Shown: positions 37,812 through 46,319 of the stretch, piece after piece
Position numbering within the stretch: position 1 is the first letter of the stretch
Layout of the letters: each line of letters begins with the position of its first letter
Source of the DNA: Pseudomonadota bacterium
GTDB taxonomy: Bacteria > Pseudomonadota > Gammaproteobacteria > Burkholderiales > Chitinibacteraceae
Direction: 5' to 3'
Length of the DNA: 64,000 nt
Assembly (NCBI GenBank): GCA_026399755.1
Contig: JAPLQI010000020.1
Location: forward strand, 32,562 to 96,561
The notes under the pieces: generated by a model
Seen by the model: the letters and a program-made list of their open reading frames with translations, nothing else
The model's database searches: none
What the model was told of the DNA's origin: nothing
Made by a program: the position numbers and the translations under genes

Positions 37812-38630
37812 ATGAAGAACTCGACGCACACGGTGACTGAAGCAGAGCTCCACGCCAGTATTGATGGCCAGCTTTCCTCGGACAGGCAGCTAGAAGTTGA
37901 CGCTTATCTAACAGCGCATCCCGATGAAGCACGGCGCATGCAAAGCTATCAGGTGCAAAAACAAGCCTTGCGTGATTTATACAATCCCATACTCAATGAA
38001 AAACCATCCGCCCGCCTGCAATATGCCGCCAAAGCACCAAGGCCGTGGCACTTACAAAGAATCGCCGCTGGCCTTGTCATCGCAATCAGCAGCGCTGGGT
38101 CTGCATGGGTTGCAAGGGGCATGGCCGATGAAAGCCTGCTACAAACCGCCTTTATTCAGCCCTATGCCGGTGATAACGCCCCTCATAAGCTGGCCGGTTT
38201 TGCCCAAAGGGCCGCCGTGGCCCATGTGGTTTACAGCCCAGACACCCGCCGCCCTGTTGAAGTGGGCGCGGATCAGGCTCAACAGCTGGAAAACTGGCTA
38301 TCGAATCGCTTAGGCGCTCCGATCAAGCCACCCAGCCTGCAATCTGTTGGCTACACCCTGATCGGCGGCCGACTACTGCCGGGCGAGCGCGGGCCAGTTG
38401 CCCAACTGATGTATCACGATGCATCCGGCCAAAGGCTCACGCTGTATGTCACCCAAGAAATCCCATCTCAAACCAAAGCCACCTCCGCCTTTCAATTTGG
38501 CCAGGATGGGCCGGTAAACGTGTTTTATTGGGTAGATAAAAACATGGGCTATGCCATTTCAAGCGGCAGCGCTCAACCGGATTTACTGCGAGTGGCCAAA
38601 GTTGTTCACCAGCAAAAAATAATGATGTAA
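37812..38630 (+). CDS. Transmembrane anti-sigma factor
   Basis: A 272-residue bitopic protein. The N-terminal 80 residues form the anti-sigma domain (TEAELHASIDGQLSSDRQLE and HPDEARRMQSYQVQKQALRDLY); there is no HxxxCxxC zinc motif. One helix lies at about 83-102, and a periplasmic domain of about 170 residues follows. The ATG seen at 37801 leads to a stop after four codons, so the start is 37812. It should hold the sigma factor inactive until a periplasmic signal arrives. Confidence 0.88.
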   Translation: MKNSTHTVTEAELHASIDGQLSSDRQLEVDAYLTAHPDEARRMQSYQVQKQALRDLYNPILNEKPSARLQYAAKAPRPWHLQRIAAGLVIAISSAGSAWVARGMADESLLQTAFIQPYAGDNAPHKLAGFAQRAAVAHVVYSPDTRRPVEVGADQAQQLENWLSNRLGAPIKPPSLQSVGYTLIGGRLLPGERGPVAQLMYHDASGQRLTLYVTQEIPSQTKATSAFQFGQDGPVNVFYWVDKNMGYAISSGSAQPDLLRVAKVVHQQKIMM

Positions 38631-38857
38631 GCCTTGCGATCAAGCAAACACTCAGATCCTGACGATGACTGCGTTTCGCCTAAGTATTCGAAAAAAACGC
38701 CGCGCTATTTTAGTCGCCACGCTAAGGGCAAATTTTTGGCTGGACAATCACAGCAGTAACGCTTAATTTATCGAAAATTAAGAACAGCCATTTCCTGCTG
38801 AGGCCGTAAGCTCAGCAAGTAAAAAATCCCCATTCTGCCTCTAGTCGAGTCCCTGCC

Positions 38858-39766
38858 ATGCTCTGGTTTCGTAATATTCAGCTCTACCGTCTTAGCCCCG
38901 AACATGCCCTTTCGGCCGAATCGATTGCCGAATGCTTAATTAAAAAGCCGTTTTTTCCCTGTGGCAGCCATGATTTAATGTCCCAAGGCTGGATTCCACC
39001 TGCACCGCACGTGCCGGACGAGTTTATTTTTGCCCGCCAAGATATGGTTCTAGTCTGCTTAAAAACAGAAGAAAAAATCCTACCTGCCGTGGTGGTCAAG
39101 CAAGAAGCAGAAGAGCGCATCCGCCATATCGAGGAAGAAGAAGCGCGCAAAGTAGGCCGCAAAGAGGCCAAAGATATCCGCGAACGCGTAGCAGAAGAGC
39201 TGCGCCCACGCGCCTTTACCCGCGTGAGCACCCACCGTGCCCTGATCGATTTAAAACTCAATTTAATTTTGGTGGATAGCGCCGCAGCAGCCAAAGCAGA
39301 AAACCTGCTGGTTAGCCTGAGAGATGCGCTGGGCAGCCTGCCAACGCGATTGATTCAAACTCAAATCACCCCGCAAACTGCCATGACCAGCTGGCTAGAA
39401 AACGAAGTGCCGGTGCCCTTCGAGCTAGATGCCGATTGCGAATTGAAATTCCCCGGCGACGATGGTGCAATTGCCCGCTTTGTACGTCAGGATTTGCATA
39501 GCGATGAAGTCAAGCAGCACCTTGCCACCGGTAAGCTAGTCAGCAAAATGGGCATGGCGTGGAATGAGCGCATTGCTTTTCAGCTGACTGAAAAACTAGA
39601 AATCAAACGCATGAGCATGCTCGATGTATTGCAAGATGAGCTAAAAGACGCCGATGTGGATACGCAAGACGCGATGTTTGAATCGAGCTTTGCGCTAGCT
39701 ACCGGCGAATTACGCCAATTTATTCCTGAGCTGATCACTGCGCTGGGTGAAGAGCTGGCGAGCTAA
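38858..39766 (+). CDS. rdgC: Recombination-associated protein RdgC
   Basis: DNA-binding ring protein (302 residues) that restrains RecA activity. The N-terminus MLWFRNIQLYRL, the segment LMSQGWIPP near residue 43, and VKQEAEERIRHIEEEEARKVGRKE near 80-105 are characteristic. It lies immediately left of the accessory island. In Neisseria RdgC influences pilin variation. A 227-base gap separates it from the anti-sigma gene. Confidence 0.95.
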   Translation: MLWFRNIQLYRLSPEHALSAESIAECLIKKPFFPCGSHDLMSQGWIPPAPHVPDEFIFARQDMVLVCLKTEEKILPAVVVKQEAEERIRHIEEEEARKVGRKEAKDIRERVAEELRPRAFTRVSTHRALIDLKLNLILVDSAAAAKAENLLVSLRDALGSLPTRLIQTQITPQTAMTSWLENEVPVPFELDADCELKFPGDDGAIARFVRQDLHSDEVKQHLATGKLVSKMGMAWNERIAFQLTEKLEIKRMSMLDVLQDELKDADVDTQDAMFESSFALATGELRQFIPELITALGEELAS

Positions 39767-39836
39767 GCCTTCTCCCGTTACAGGCTGCAATAGCTGTTAG
39801 CTGTGTCAGTTAGAAAACAGTTACAGGCACAGCAAA

Positions 39837-39918
39837 ATTCTTCAACTGGCCTCTTTGACTACACGCGAGCAGACCCGCGTGACCGCATTGCTTCTGCCAA
39901 GCTAACTTACAAATTTCA
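39837..39918 (+). pseudogene. 3' remnant of a TonB-dependent receptor
   Basis: Translation gives FDYTRADPRDRIASAKLTYKF, closely matching the C-terminus of the receptor remnant ending at 50416 (FDHTQADPRGRFASAKLTYKF). The stop TAA is changed to CAA here, so the frame reads on to 39991. The nucleotide match with 50334-50475 continues through the terminator. Nothing upstream belongs to the receptor. Confidence 0.8.
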
Positions 39919-39950
39919 AAGATTCCCCTTTTTTGACTTAGCGCTCTTTC

Positions 39951-39981
39951 AAGCCCCGCAAAAATATTGCGGGGCTTTTTT
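39951..39981 (+). terminator. Terminator of the left receptor remnant
   Basis: AAGCCCCGCAA (39951-39961) and TTGCGGGGCTT (39967-39977) form an 11-bp stem with loop AAATA, followed by a T-run. It is homologous to the terminator at 50443-50475. Confidence 0.85.
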
Positions 39982-40048
39982 AATGCCATGATTAATTTTA
40001 AAAACGTGCGTCGTTTTATATTCCCAATTGAGAAGCAGGGAATTATTA

Positions 40049-40099
40049 CTTTGCAAACACACTGTAAATTTTATGTGAAATATAAGACCTGACCCTATT
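40049..40099. repeat. Half copy of the GGGTCAGG palindromic element (A)
   Basis: CTTTGCAAACACACTGTAAA and ATATAAGACCTGACCCTAT match the right half of element D (45330-45380). The left half is missing. It lies in the 350-base gap before the unknown gene at 40353; the rest of that gap shows nothing else. Confidence 0.75.
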
Positions 40100-40352
40100 A
40101 CTTATTCGAACATTGACTGCCATCACCAAGTAATCCGCCAAGTACAGCATAAAGCCCAAGAAAGTACGATTGAATAAATTAGTTAAAAAACTGGGCCTCC
40201 GCATGAAGAAAGTATTGTCATTGGGAGGACAGCTTTTGTATTCTTTACCCATTATGATCCACGTCAAAAACTTACGCTGTTGTAAAAAAATATGATTGGT
40301 TTATAGTAAGCGAAAATACGGGGACTTTCTGATTCACAAAGGGGTTATGCTA

Positions 40353-41207
40353 ATGATTGCTGGAATGAACGTGGTTTTTGCACCGGTTGAAATAAACCCT
40401 TTTAATGGTCCTGATACAGCTCAAGCCAGAGCAGACCGAGCATTATTAAATAGCGAAGGGAAACTCACCCTTGGTCCTCGCAACATTGCCCCTGAACCAA
40501 CGGCTCCCGTCGATGTGCAACAAGCCAATCTGACCCTTTATGATGGCGCTCAAACGATGAAACACGCCTTGGAGCGTGTTGATTACGACATGCGCAAGCA
40601 AAGGCCCGACATTATGACTGATGTAGGCTTTCTTTACGGTGGACATGTCCGTGCGACGCCAGAGTTTTTTACTTCATATAAAGAAGATGGGAGTATGGAA
40701 CAAACCAAGCGCGTTGTAGATAAAGGTTATGAAGAGCGCGGCTATGATTACATTACCAGCTCGGCCTGGGATTTTACCGTAGAAAATGGCCAGTTTCGGG
40801 CGTACAGCAAGTCGGTCACTAAGGGGCAATATGATTATGTGACCCAAGGGGATGTCGGCGGTGGCACTGGCAGTTGGGGCGGCACAGGCATGGTGCAGGC
40901 AGTAAGCCAGGATCAGTTGGACGTGATTCAAAAGACACTAAATGATAATAAAGAACTGCTAAAGGGCGTGACTCAATTACTTAACGGGATACAGGGCACC
41001 CATAATGAAGTGGCAAATGCTCCCCACTTAGCATTGAAAGATTTAATTGGGAATGCGGAAATACTCGCCATACAAGAAACCGGGCGAACCCCAGACAAAG
41101 ACTATAGAGCCCTGAACAAAGCGGAAACGGCCACTTTTTATCGACGAACAGCACACATGATGGATTTAAGCTTGCAGACAACCAACAATATAGATACATA
41201 TTCCTGA
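40353..41207 (+). CDS. Unrecognised 284-residue protein
   Basis: I recognise no family. The protein begins MIAGMNVVFAPVEINPF, has no signal peptide or membrane helix, and contains a Tyr-rich stretch (RVVDKGYEERGYDYITSSAW), a Gly-rich loop (GGGTGSWGGTGM near residue 190) and a helical C-terminus. The ATG at 40353 is chosen because GGGG lies 8 bases upstream; an ATG at 40347 and a longer frame from 40296 are possible. The HAF-repeat gene starts 10 bases after its stop. Placed in the accessory island after a half palindromic element. Confidence 0.7.
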   Translation: MIAGMNVVFAPVEINPFNGPDTAQARADRALLNSEGKLTLGPRNIAPEPTAPVDVQQANLTLYDGAQTMKHALERVDYDMRKQRPDIMTDVGFLYGGHVRATPEFFTSYKEDGSMEQTKRVVDKGYEERGYDYITSSAWDFTVENGQFRAYSKSVTKGQYDYVTQGDVGGGTGSWGGTGMVQAVSQDQLDVIQKTLNDNKELLKGVTQLLNGIQGTHNEVANAPHLALKDLIGNAEILAIQETGRTPDKDYRALNKAETATFYRRTAHMMDLSLQTTNNIDTYS

Positions 41208-41217
41208 CGTACGGCAT

Positions 41218-42633
41218 GTGGCTGGTGTTGGAATAATTTTGCATGTTCTTTCACCTTCCATACAAGGCCAGCAAAATGAGCACCCCGCTTTAAAAACCGC
41301 AGTGATGATCGCCCTATTTTTTTCCAGCGCGGTGCACGCCGCAACACTCTACAAACTGGGTGACAACAACACGGGCACGAGTGAAACACGGGCGACGGGA
41401 ATTAACAATGCCAATCAAGTCGCGGGCTATTCATATACCAACGACGGTTCTGGTTTACTCACCAACCACGCCTTACTCTGGCTAAATGACGCAAACAACT
41501 CTGTTGCAGAATTTGCTCCACTCGGTGGACTTACCTCGATTAACTATGCTCGTTTTAATGCGATAAGTAATGCGCAACAAATCGTAGGAACTAGTAACCA
41601 AACTGCAGACACCAGAAACTCGCCGTTTGGGAAGCAACGAGCAACAGTATGGGGAGTAAACGGCACTCCTCAACAGGGCGGCTTTCAAGGCCTTTTAGCT
41701 CCATCCTCTAACGGCAGCTATGCAGGTTTCCCTGAGGCATCTATTGACCTATCTGATGCTCTGGCAGTGAATAACGCTGGGGCAGTGGTCGGGTACCGTA
41801 CGTTTAAAGAGGGGGTGGATAATAATCCTCACGGTGCAGTTTGGCTGTATCGCAATGCGAAATGGAATGTATATTTTGTCGGTGCTGAATCCACTTTTAA
41901 CGGCATTAGTGATGCAGGTTTAATCGTTGGCTGGGCTCGAAGTGGTGGAATTTACAGTGGTGCCCCCAAAAAACCTTGGGTGTGGAATAACGTTGGTGAA
42001 GGCGAACAGGGACAAGAACTCGCTTGTAAGACCGATGGTGGGACAGCTAACGCAGTTAATAGTGCAGCGATTGTGGTTGGTAGCTCCTATGTAGATGAAG
42101 GCACAGGGACAAATAAAACACGTAATACCAGTGCGGTTTATTGGCTTGGAACCGCAGCAAATTGTGTTCAATTCCCCTCTCTGGGCGGCACTTACAGCGA
42201 GGCTAAAGCAATTCAGAAAGACGGACAAGCGGTTGGTTCTGCCAATACCCCATCAGGGCAGAAGCATGCAGTACTCTATTACAGGCAGTCTCCCTCCGTA
42301 TATGCGGTTATTGACTTAAACAGCTACACTGGCAATGGAGCATCTGTAGGATTTTCTTACTTAGAAGAAGCCACAGGCATCAATGACAGCGGCAATATTG
42401 TTGGCTACGGCATGTTGCCCAATGGCAAGCGGGCTGCATTTAAAATTATGGGTTTGTTTGGTACCGCCTCAGCAGCGAGCGTAACGACCCGTTCGGTGAC
42501 GATGAGTGAGTCAGAGGAAGCTCCAGAAAAGACCCTGTCGAGGGGGGAAGAGGTGAGCGTGCAATCAAGCAGCGCGTCACAGATGGTCCAGCTAAACCAT
42601 GTAAAACCGCTGAAACTAAGTACTGAAGAATAA
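41218..42633 (+). CDS. HAF-repeat beta-propeller-like extracellular protein
   Basis: A 471-residue protein with about seven HAF-type repeats, each with a Gly-Ile-Asn/Asp and a VGY/VGS element: ATGINNANQVAGYS, NAISNAQQIVGTS, ALAVNNAGAVVGY, NGISDAGLIVGW, NAVNSAAIVVGSS, KAIQKDGQAVGS and TGINDSGNIVGYG. A hydrophobic stretch MIALFFSSAVHAA (from codon 30) looks like a signal peptide, so the exported form begins there. The true start is unclear: the frame opens with GTG at 41218, and GTG 41302 or ATG 41305 would leave a very short signal. Function unknown; likely surface or periplasmic. Confidence 0.72.
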   Translation: MAGVGIILHVLSPSIQGQQNEHPALKTAVMIALFFSSAVHAATLYKLGDNNTGTSETRATGINNANQVAGYSYTNDGSGLLTNHALLWLNDANNSVAEFAPLGGLTSINYARFNAISNAQQIVGTSNQTADTRNSPFGKQRATVWGVNGTPQQGGFQGLLAPSSNGSYAGFPEASIDLSDALAVNNAGAVVGYRTFKEGVDNNPHGAVWLYRNAKWNVYFVGAESTFNGISDAGLIVGWARSGGIYSGAPKKPWVWNNVGEGEQGQELACKTDGGTANAVNSAAIVVGSSYVDEGTGTNKTRNTSAVYWLGTAANCVQFPSLGGTYSEAKAIQKDGQAVGSANTPSGQKHAVLYYRQSPSVYAVIDLNSYTGNGASVGFSYLEEATGINDSGNIVGYGMLPNGKRAAFKIMGLFGTASAASVTTRSVTMSESEEAPEKTLSRGEEVSVQSSSASQMVQLNHVKPLKLSTEE

Positions 42634-42648
42634 AGAATAAATTTCTGT

Positions 42649-42680
42649 AAGTAAAAAACCGCTTCGGCGGTTTTTTACTT
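42649..42680. terminator. Bidirectional UUCG terminator
   Basis: AAGTAAAAAACCGC (42649-42662) and GCGGTTTTTTACTT (42667-42680) are perfect inverted copies around a TTCG loop, with A- and T-runs inside the stem. It terminates the HAF gene on the plus strand, 16 bases after its stop, and could also act on minus-strand transcripts. Confidence 0.92.
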
Positions 42681-42689
42681 GTACGGCCT

Positions 42690-42789
42690 ATGGGGTCAGG
42701 TCTTACATTTGACATTAAGCAATCAATTTAATTAGATTTTCAAATCGCTTTAAATTTCATCCAATGCAAAATGTAAGGCCTGACCCCAT
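42690..42789. mobile_element. GGGTCAGG palindromic element (B)
   Basis: A 100-base element with inverted ends: ATGGGGTCAGGTCTTACAT at 42690-42708 and, at the right, ATGTAAGGCCTGACCCCAT at 42771-42789. The AT-rich centre differs between copies. Small size, inverted ends and several copies suggest a MITE- or REP-like element mobilised by an enzyme encoded elsewhere. Confidence 0.85.
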
Positions 42790-42819
42790 TGCTTTACGAT
42801 CAGAGTAATTAAATAAGCT

Positions 42820-43893
42820 TTACTTGATTTGTGCTGCCAAGGGCAAGCCACCATATTTGAGCAAGTGATTGATTGCAGTCTTGTTATATAAGACTTCTAT
42901 TTCAAAATTGCTCGATGGTAAAGCACCATTAAATGGTTGTTCAATGTCTCCCTCTAGCAGCTCATTTTTATTGATGGCATAAAATTCGCTCTTTCCCGAG
43001 CTTTTAAGATCGCTGGGTGGGAGAGTAACAACGAGTAATTGCTGCTGGCCAATGGCTTGTATTTCATAGGGCTGGGCAGGGATGCTGCATTTTTGTTCTG
43101 GGTTTTCGTAAGGACTAAATACCGCACGTTTATTGCTGGTATCAAATTGAATTTGGCAATTGGCGTTATATTCTTTTTTGTTTTTACCCGTACTGGCATA
43201 AAAACTGATGAATTCCTCAATTTTTTTAAATGTCGTTTTATTGCTAAAACTGCTGGAATAGGTGGTTTGTAATGGGGTGCTGCCTGCGTAATAAGCTTTA
43301 GATCCAGCTGGAAAAGCAGGAGCGGGTGTTTTAAAAAGATGGTAGCTGGGGAAATCAGGGTTATTGATATCAGTGGGGTAAATGCCTGTTGGCAAGATAT
43401 TGCTGATATCTTTTTCAACTGCACTGATTTTGTATTTAATTCCATTGCCATAGTCCACGATCACATCATTGCCATCCGCGGTGCTCTGGCTGGAAGAGCC
43501 CGTTAGCGGGCGCCATTGACCATCAATAAGATACAGGGTCGCGTTGGAGCTGAGTGGGCGATCTTTCCACTGCATAGTGCTGCGGTCATAGTCCAATAGT
43601 TGGCTGAGTAATTGTTTACTGCCTTTATCAATATTGATGGCTTCATAGCTACTTAGGCTGGCTTCGGTTTTACCGTTAACCCAGCTTTGGCTAAGCAGGT
43701 CTTTATAAATGAAATCGCTTTGTAAGGTGGCGGCATAGTTGATAATGTTGCCTGAAAATTGATTGGTCAGCGCTTGGCTTATGGTAAGGGGCTTGTTACT
43801 GTTTGATGGATTTGCTGCTTGTTGAGCGTCATCCCCTCCGCAAGCAATCAGTGCAAGCGCGGCGAATGGGCTTAAGTATTTAAGTAAATGCAT
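42820..43893 (-). CDS. Uncharacterised lipoprotein
   Basis: A 357-residue protein of no family I recognise. The signal peptide ends in a lipobox (ALIACGGDD, Cys18), and acidic residues after the Cys favour retention at the inner or outer membrane without a clear call. The mature part is rich in Ser, Asn, Tyr and Gln, with a ATLYLIDGQWRPLTG stretch near residue 120 and a pair of cysteines (NANCQIQF, EQKCSIP) that may form a disulfide. Flanked by elements B and C. Confidence 0.75.
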   Translation of the reverse strand: MHLLKYLSPFAALALIACGGDDAQQAANPSNSNKPLTISQALTNQFSGNIINYAATLQSDFIYKDLLSQSWVNGKTEASLSSYEAINIDKGSKQLLSQLLDYDRSTMQWKDRPLSSNATLYLIDGQWRPLTGSSSQSTADGNDVIVDYGNGIKYKISAVEKDISNILPTGIYPTDINNPDFPSYHLFKTPAPAFPAGSKAYYAGSTPLQTTYSSSFSNKTTFKKIEEFISFYASTGKNKKEYNANCQIQFDTSNKRAVFSPYENPEQKCSIPAQPYEIQAIGQQQLLVVTLPPSDLKSSGKSEFYAINKNELLEGDIEQPFNGALPSSNFEIEVLYNKTAINHLLKYGGLPLAAQIK

Positions 43894-44067
43894 TACATTC
43901 TCAGCGAGTCAAAAAAATGCCAGTGTAATTTTAAGCCAACTAACAAGTAAGTGTAAATATTTATATTGCATATATTTTCAATGGCATGTTGTTATTTTAT
44001 TGTAAGTATTCGTGCTTTATTTGTTAGCTATATGAGTGAGCGAAAATGGGAGTGGCCTATGGGGCCT

Positions 44068-44167
44068 ATGGGGTCAGGTCTTACATTTGACATGAAGCAA
44101 TTAATTTAATCAGCGTTGTAAATCACTGAACATTTTATCTGATGTCAAATGTAAGGCTTGACCCCAT
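44068..44167. mobile_element. GGGTCAGG palindromic element (C)
   Basis: A 100-base element with 26-base inverted ends differing at two positions: left begins ATGGGGTCAGGTCTTACAT, right ends ATGTAAGGCTTGACCCCAT. A partial end (CCAAGACCTGACTCTATG, 44183-44200) follows directly, suggesting a nested or decayed second copy. The remaining gap from 43894 to 44067 shows nothing else. Confidence 0.88.
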
Positions 44168-44265
44168 GCTTCAATTCAAATTCCAAGACCTGACTCTATG
44201 CTTTTTTTGATTATGTTGATAACTCAACAGGTGCGAAAGAGCCTGCTGCCGCATGCGGTAATATA

Positions 44266-44916
44266 ATGAACTCACTACAAAGGACAGCATTATACGGATT
44301 CATATTTATCTCGGAATTGTCTATACTGGGCGCGGTACTGATGCTGAAAAAATATACTGTGGGTGTTGATTTGATTTTCAATCCAGTTATTTTTTTAATT
44401 GCAATCACTCTACTTATCGCAATGGTAAATTTAATTCTTAATTTCAAAGCCATTCCAAGTAGCCCCTCCGCAAAGATTGCAACTAGAGGTATGGTTGTTC
44501 TAGTAGCTTCCTGCCTTTCTTCTGGAGTTGGTCTTCCTGGCATCTACCTAATAAATAGCAGAACAACAAAAGTTATCGTTATCACGCTTTTAGTGCTGAC
44601 TTTAGTGTTTATGCTAATTAAAACGTGGTTAAAAGCAAGGAAAATAAAGGAAGAACAATTAGTAGTTATAAAGCAAAAATACTCAGAAAAGAGTGCGCAA
44701 AAACTAATTGATGACAATTTATCTGTTATGCATAATTTACCGTTATTTCTTTCTGTGACGATCCTTGCTCTACTTCTCGTGGGCTATAATACAACGAGAG
44801 CATTTCCTACTTTTTCTGGTATATGTCTTTTGCTTGGTGCTGGTTTTATTTCTTTAATGTGCTATCAGTTTTCATTCGCTTGCTGGCTAGTGGCAGGCCG
44901 AATTAATAAATTATAA
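44266..44916 (+). CDS. Uncharacterised polytopic membrane protein
   Basis: A 216-residue protein with about six hydrophobic helices (near residues 8-28, 35-58, 75-95, 103-120, 160-178 and 185-208) and a charged loop (KARKIKEEQLVVIKQKYSEK) in the middle. No family recognised. Base composition is AT-rich compared with the housekeeping genes, in keeping with acquired DNA. A small zinc-ribbon gene follows after 54 bases. Confidence 0.68.
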   Translation: MNSLQRTALYGFIFISELSILGAVLMLKKYTVGVDLIFNPVIFLIAITLLIAMVNLILNFKAIPSSPSAKIATRGMVVLVASCLSSGVGLPGIYLINSRTTKVIVITLLVLTLVFMLIKTWLKARKIKEEQLVVIKQKYSEKSAQKLIDDNLSVMHNLPLFLSVTILALLLVGYNTTRAFPTFSGICLLLGAGFISLMCYQFSFACWLVAGRINKL

Positions 44917-44970
44917 TGAACGCCTTACAGGACACCAGAAGCACAAAAATCAACTATTGAGGTAACAAAC

Positions 44971-45198
44971 GTGTTTGGAAACATATTCAACTGGAAAGCG
45001 CGAAGTGAAAAAACGCAGCAAAGGAAAGTCGCGGAAAAACTAGCTCTGGAAACATTAATTGAATTCGAAAATGGCACAGCATTAAGTCATTGCTGCCCAA
45101 GCTGTCATGAGGAGATCACAGTGGAAAAAGGTGAATCCTTCTTGTATGCCAGCTGCACATGCGAACTGTGCAATATCGCATTGATGGTAGGAAATTAA
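44971..45198 (+). CDS. Small zinc-ribbon-like protein
   Basis: A 75-residue protein starting with GTG at 44971. It has two Cys pairs, HCCPSCHEE and CTCELCN, spaced about 25 residues apart, as in zinc ribbons. The N-terminus (NIFNWKARSEKTQQRK) is basic. Function unknown; possibly co-expressed with the membrane protein upstream. Confidence 0.6.
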   Translation: MFGNIFNWKARSEKTQQRKVAEKLALETLIEFENGTALSHCCPSCHEEITVEKGESFLYASCTCELCNIALMVGN

Positions 45199-45261
45199 TA
45201 TCGATCATCTCGGAACCATATCCAAAAAATCAAGGCCCTGCCTCCAATACCGGCGATAACC

Positions 45262-45380
45262 TATAGGGTCAAGCCTTGCATTTGGCACAAATAAATTGAT
45301 GAATTGAATTAATGAATTTAAGCCACTTTGCAAGCCACTGTAAATTCTAACTTATGTAAAATATAAGACCTGACCCTATA
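45262..45380. mobile_element. GGGTCAGG palindromic element (D)
   Basis: A 119-base variant with ends TATAGGGTCAAGCCTTGCAT (left) and ATATAAGACCTGACCCTATA (right). The centre contains AATTGAATTAATGAATTTAA, shared with element E but not with B and C, so two subfamilies exist. Confidence 0.85.
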
Positions 45381-45424
45381 ATTTCTAAAATTTTCGTAAT
45401 CATGAAAAACTCAAGGAGCGATAA

Positions 45425-46084
45425 ATGCCGTATGAAATTTCTATTATCATTTTTGAAGAATTTACAGATATCGATTTCTTCTTGATGAGAGACATTCTAG
45501 GAAGAACAAGCACAGATTGGAACGTAAGGGTTCTGGGCACAAAAAGCACCCACACCTCGACATTAGGTCAGGAGGTAAAAACAGACGGCCATGTATCTGA
45601 GGCAAATAACGCTGATGTCGTTCTGTTTGTTAGCGGTTATAAAGGTGTTCCAGCGGCATTGAAGGACAAAGAGTTTATGTCCTCCTTCAACCTGAACCCA
45701 CAAAAACAGCTCATTGGTTCTGTGTGTGCTGGTTCATTTATCTTATCCCGCCTAGGTCTGCTAGAAGGCATAAAAGCCACAACGCATCCAGATGCCAAGT
45801 CAGGCCTTATGTCTATGGGCGTTGATGTTCAGGACAAGGCACTGGTGGTGGAAGGCAATATCGCCACAGCAGGTGGGTGTTTATCTGCGCTTTACCTGAC
45901 TGGTTGGCTGGCGGAGCGTTTGTATGATGAGTCCAAGCGCCGTGAGATCCACAGGCAGCTTATTCCGGCGGGGCAGGCTCATATTTTTGAGCAGCTCATT
46001 AAATCATCCATTGAGGCGGCGACAGTAAGCGAGTCACATGACACAACGCCCCAGCCGAACGCTTTCAACAGCAACCCTCCCTGA
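45425..46084 (+). CDS. DJ-1/PfpI family protein
   Basis: A 219-residue cytoplasmic protein of the DJ-1/PfpI superfamily, closest in style to isonitrile hydratase and the amidotransferase-like half of AraC regulators (but with no DNA-binding part). The nucleophile elbow is SVCAGSFIL with Cys101; the preceding DVVLFVSGYKG and following TTHPDAKSGL, GNIATAGGCLSALYLTGWLAE match the group. AAGGAGCGATAA provides the ribosome site. The substrate is not predictable. Confidence 0.88.
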   Translation: MPYEISIIIFEEFTDIDFFLMRDILGRTSTDWNVRVLGTKSTHTSTLGQEVKTDGHVSEANNADVVLFVSGYKGVPAALKDKEFMSSFNLNPQKQLIGSVCAGSFILSRLGLLEGIKATTHPDAKSGLMSMGVDVQDKALVVEGNIATAGGCLSALYLTGWLAERLYDESKRREIHRQLIPAGQAHIFEQLIKSSIEAATVSESHDTTPQPNAFNSNPP

Positions 46085-46109
46085 TAATAATCATAGATAA
46101 GAGTTAAAT

Positions 46110-46144
46110 TAAGCAATCCCCCTTGGCACAAAGGGGATTGCTTA
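46110..46144 (+). terminator. Hairpin after the DJ-1 gene
   Basis: TAAGCAATCCCC (46110-46121) and GGGGATTGCTTA (46133-46144) form a 12-bp stem 26 bases after the stop. The T-tract after it is poor (GCTCAC), so termination may be partial. Confidence 0.6.
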
Positions 46145-46155
46145 GCTCACGACAA

Positions 46156-46319
46156 CCTATGGGCAGGGCTTGCATTTGATATGAATTAATAAATTGAATT
46201 AATGAATTTAAGCTACTTTGCAAACCATAGTAAATTCTACCTCATGTAAAATTTAAGACATGACCCTATGCTTTTTCTGTAAATTTTATCTGACGCCAAA
46301 TGCAACACCTGACCCCATG
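46156..46319. mobile_element. GGGTCAGG palindromic element (E) with an extra right end
   Basis: Starts CCTATGGGCAGGGCTTGCAT and reaches a first right end at 46261-46270 (TGACCCTATG), sharing the AATTGAATTAATGAATTTAA centre with element D. A second right-end segment follows at 46273-46319 (CCAAATGCAACACCTGACCC). That segment overlaps the 3' end of the diguanylate cyclase gene. Confidence 0.8.

Noticed and set aside
40046..40267. Minus-strand 73-codon open frame before the unknown gene
   Set aside because: Its 3' end lies in a palindromic half element and it lacks a ribosome site or recognisable motifs.
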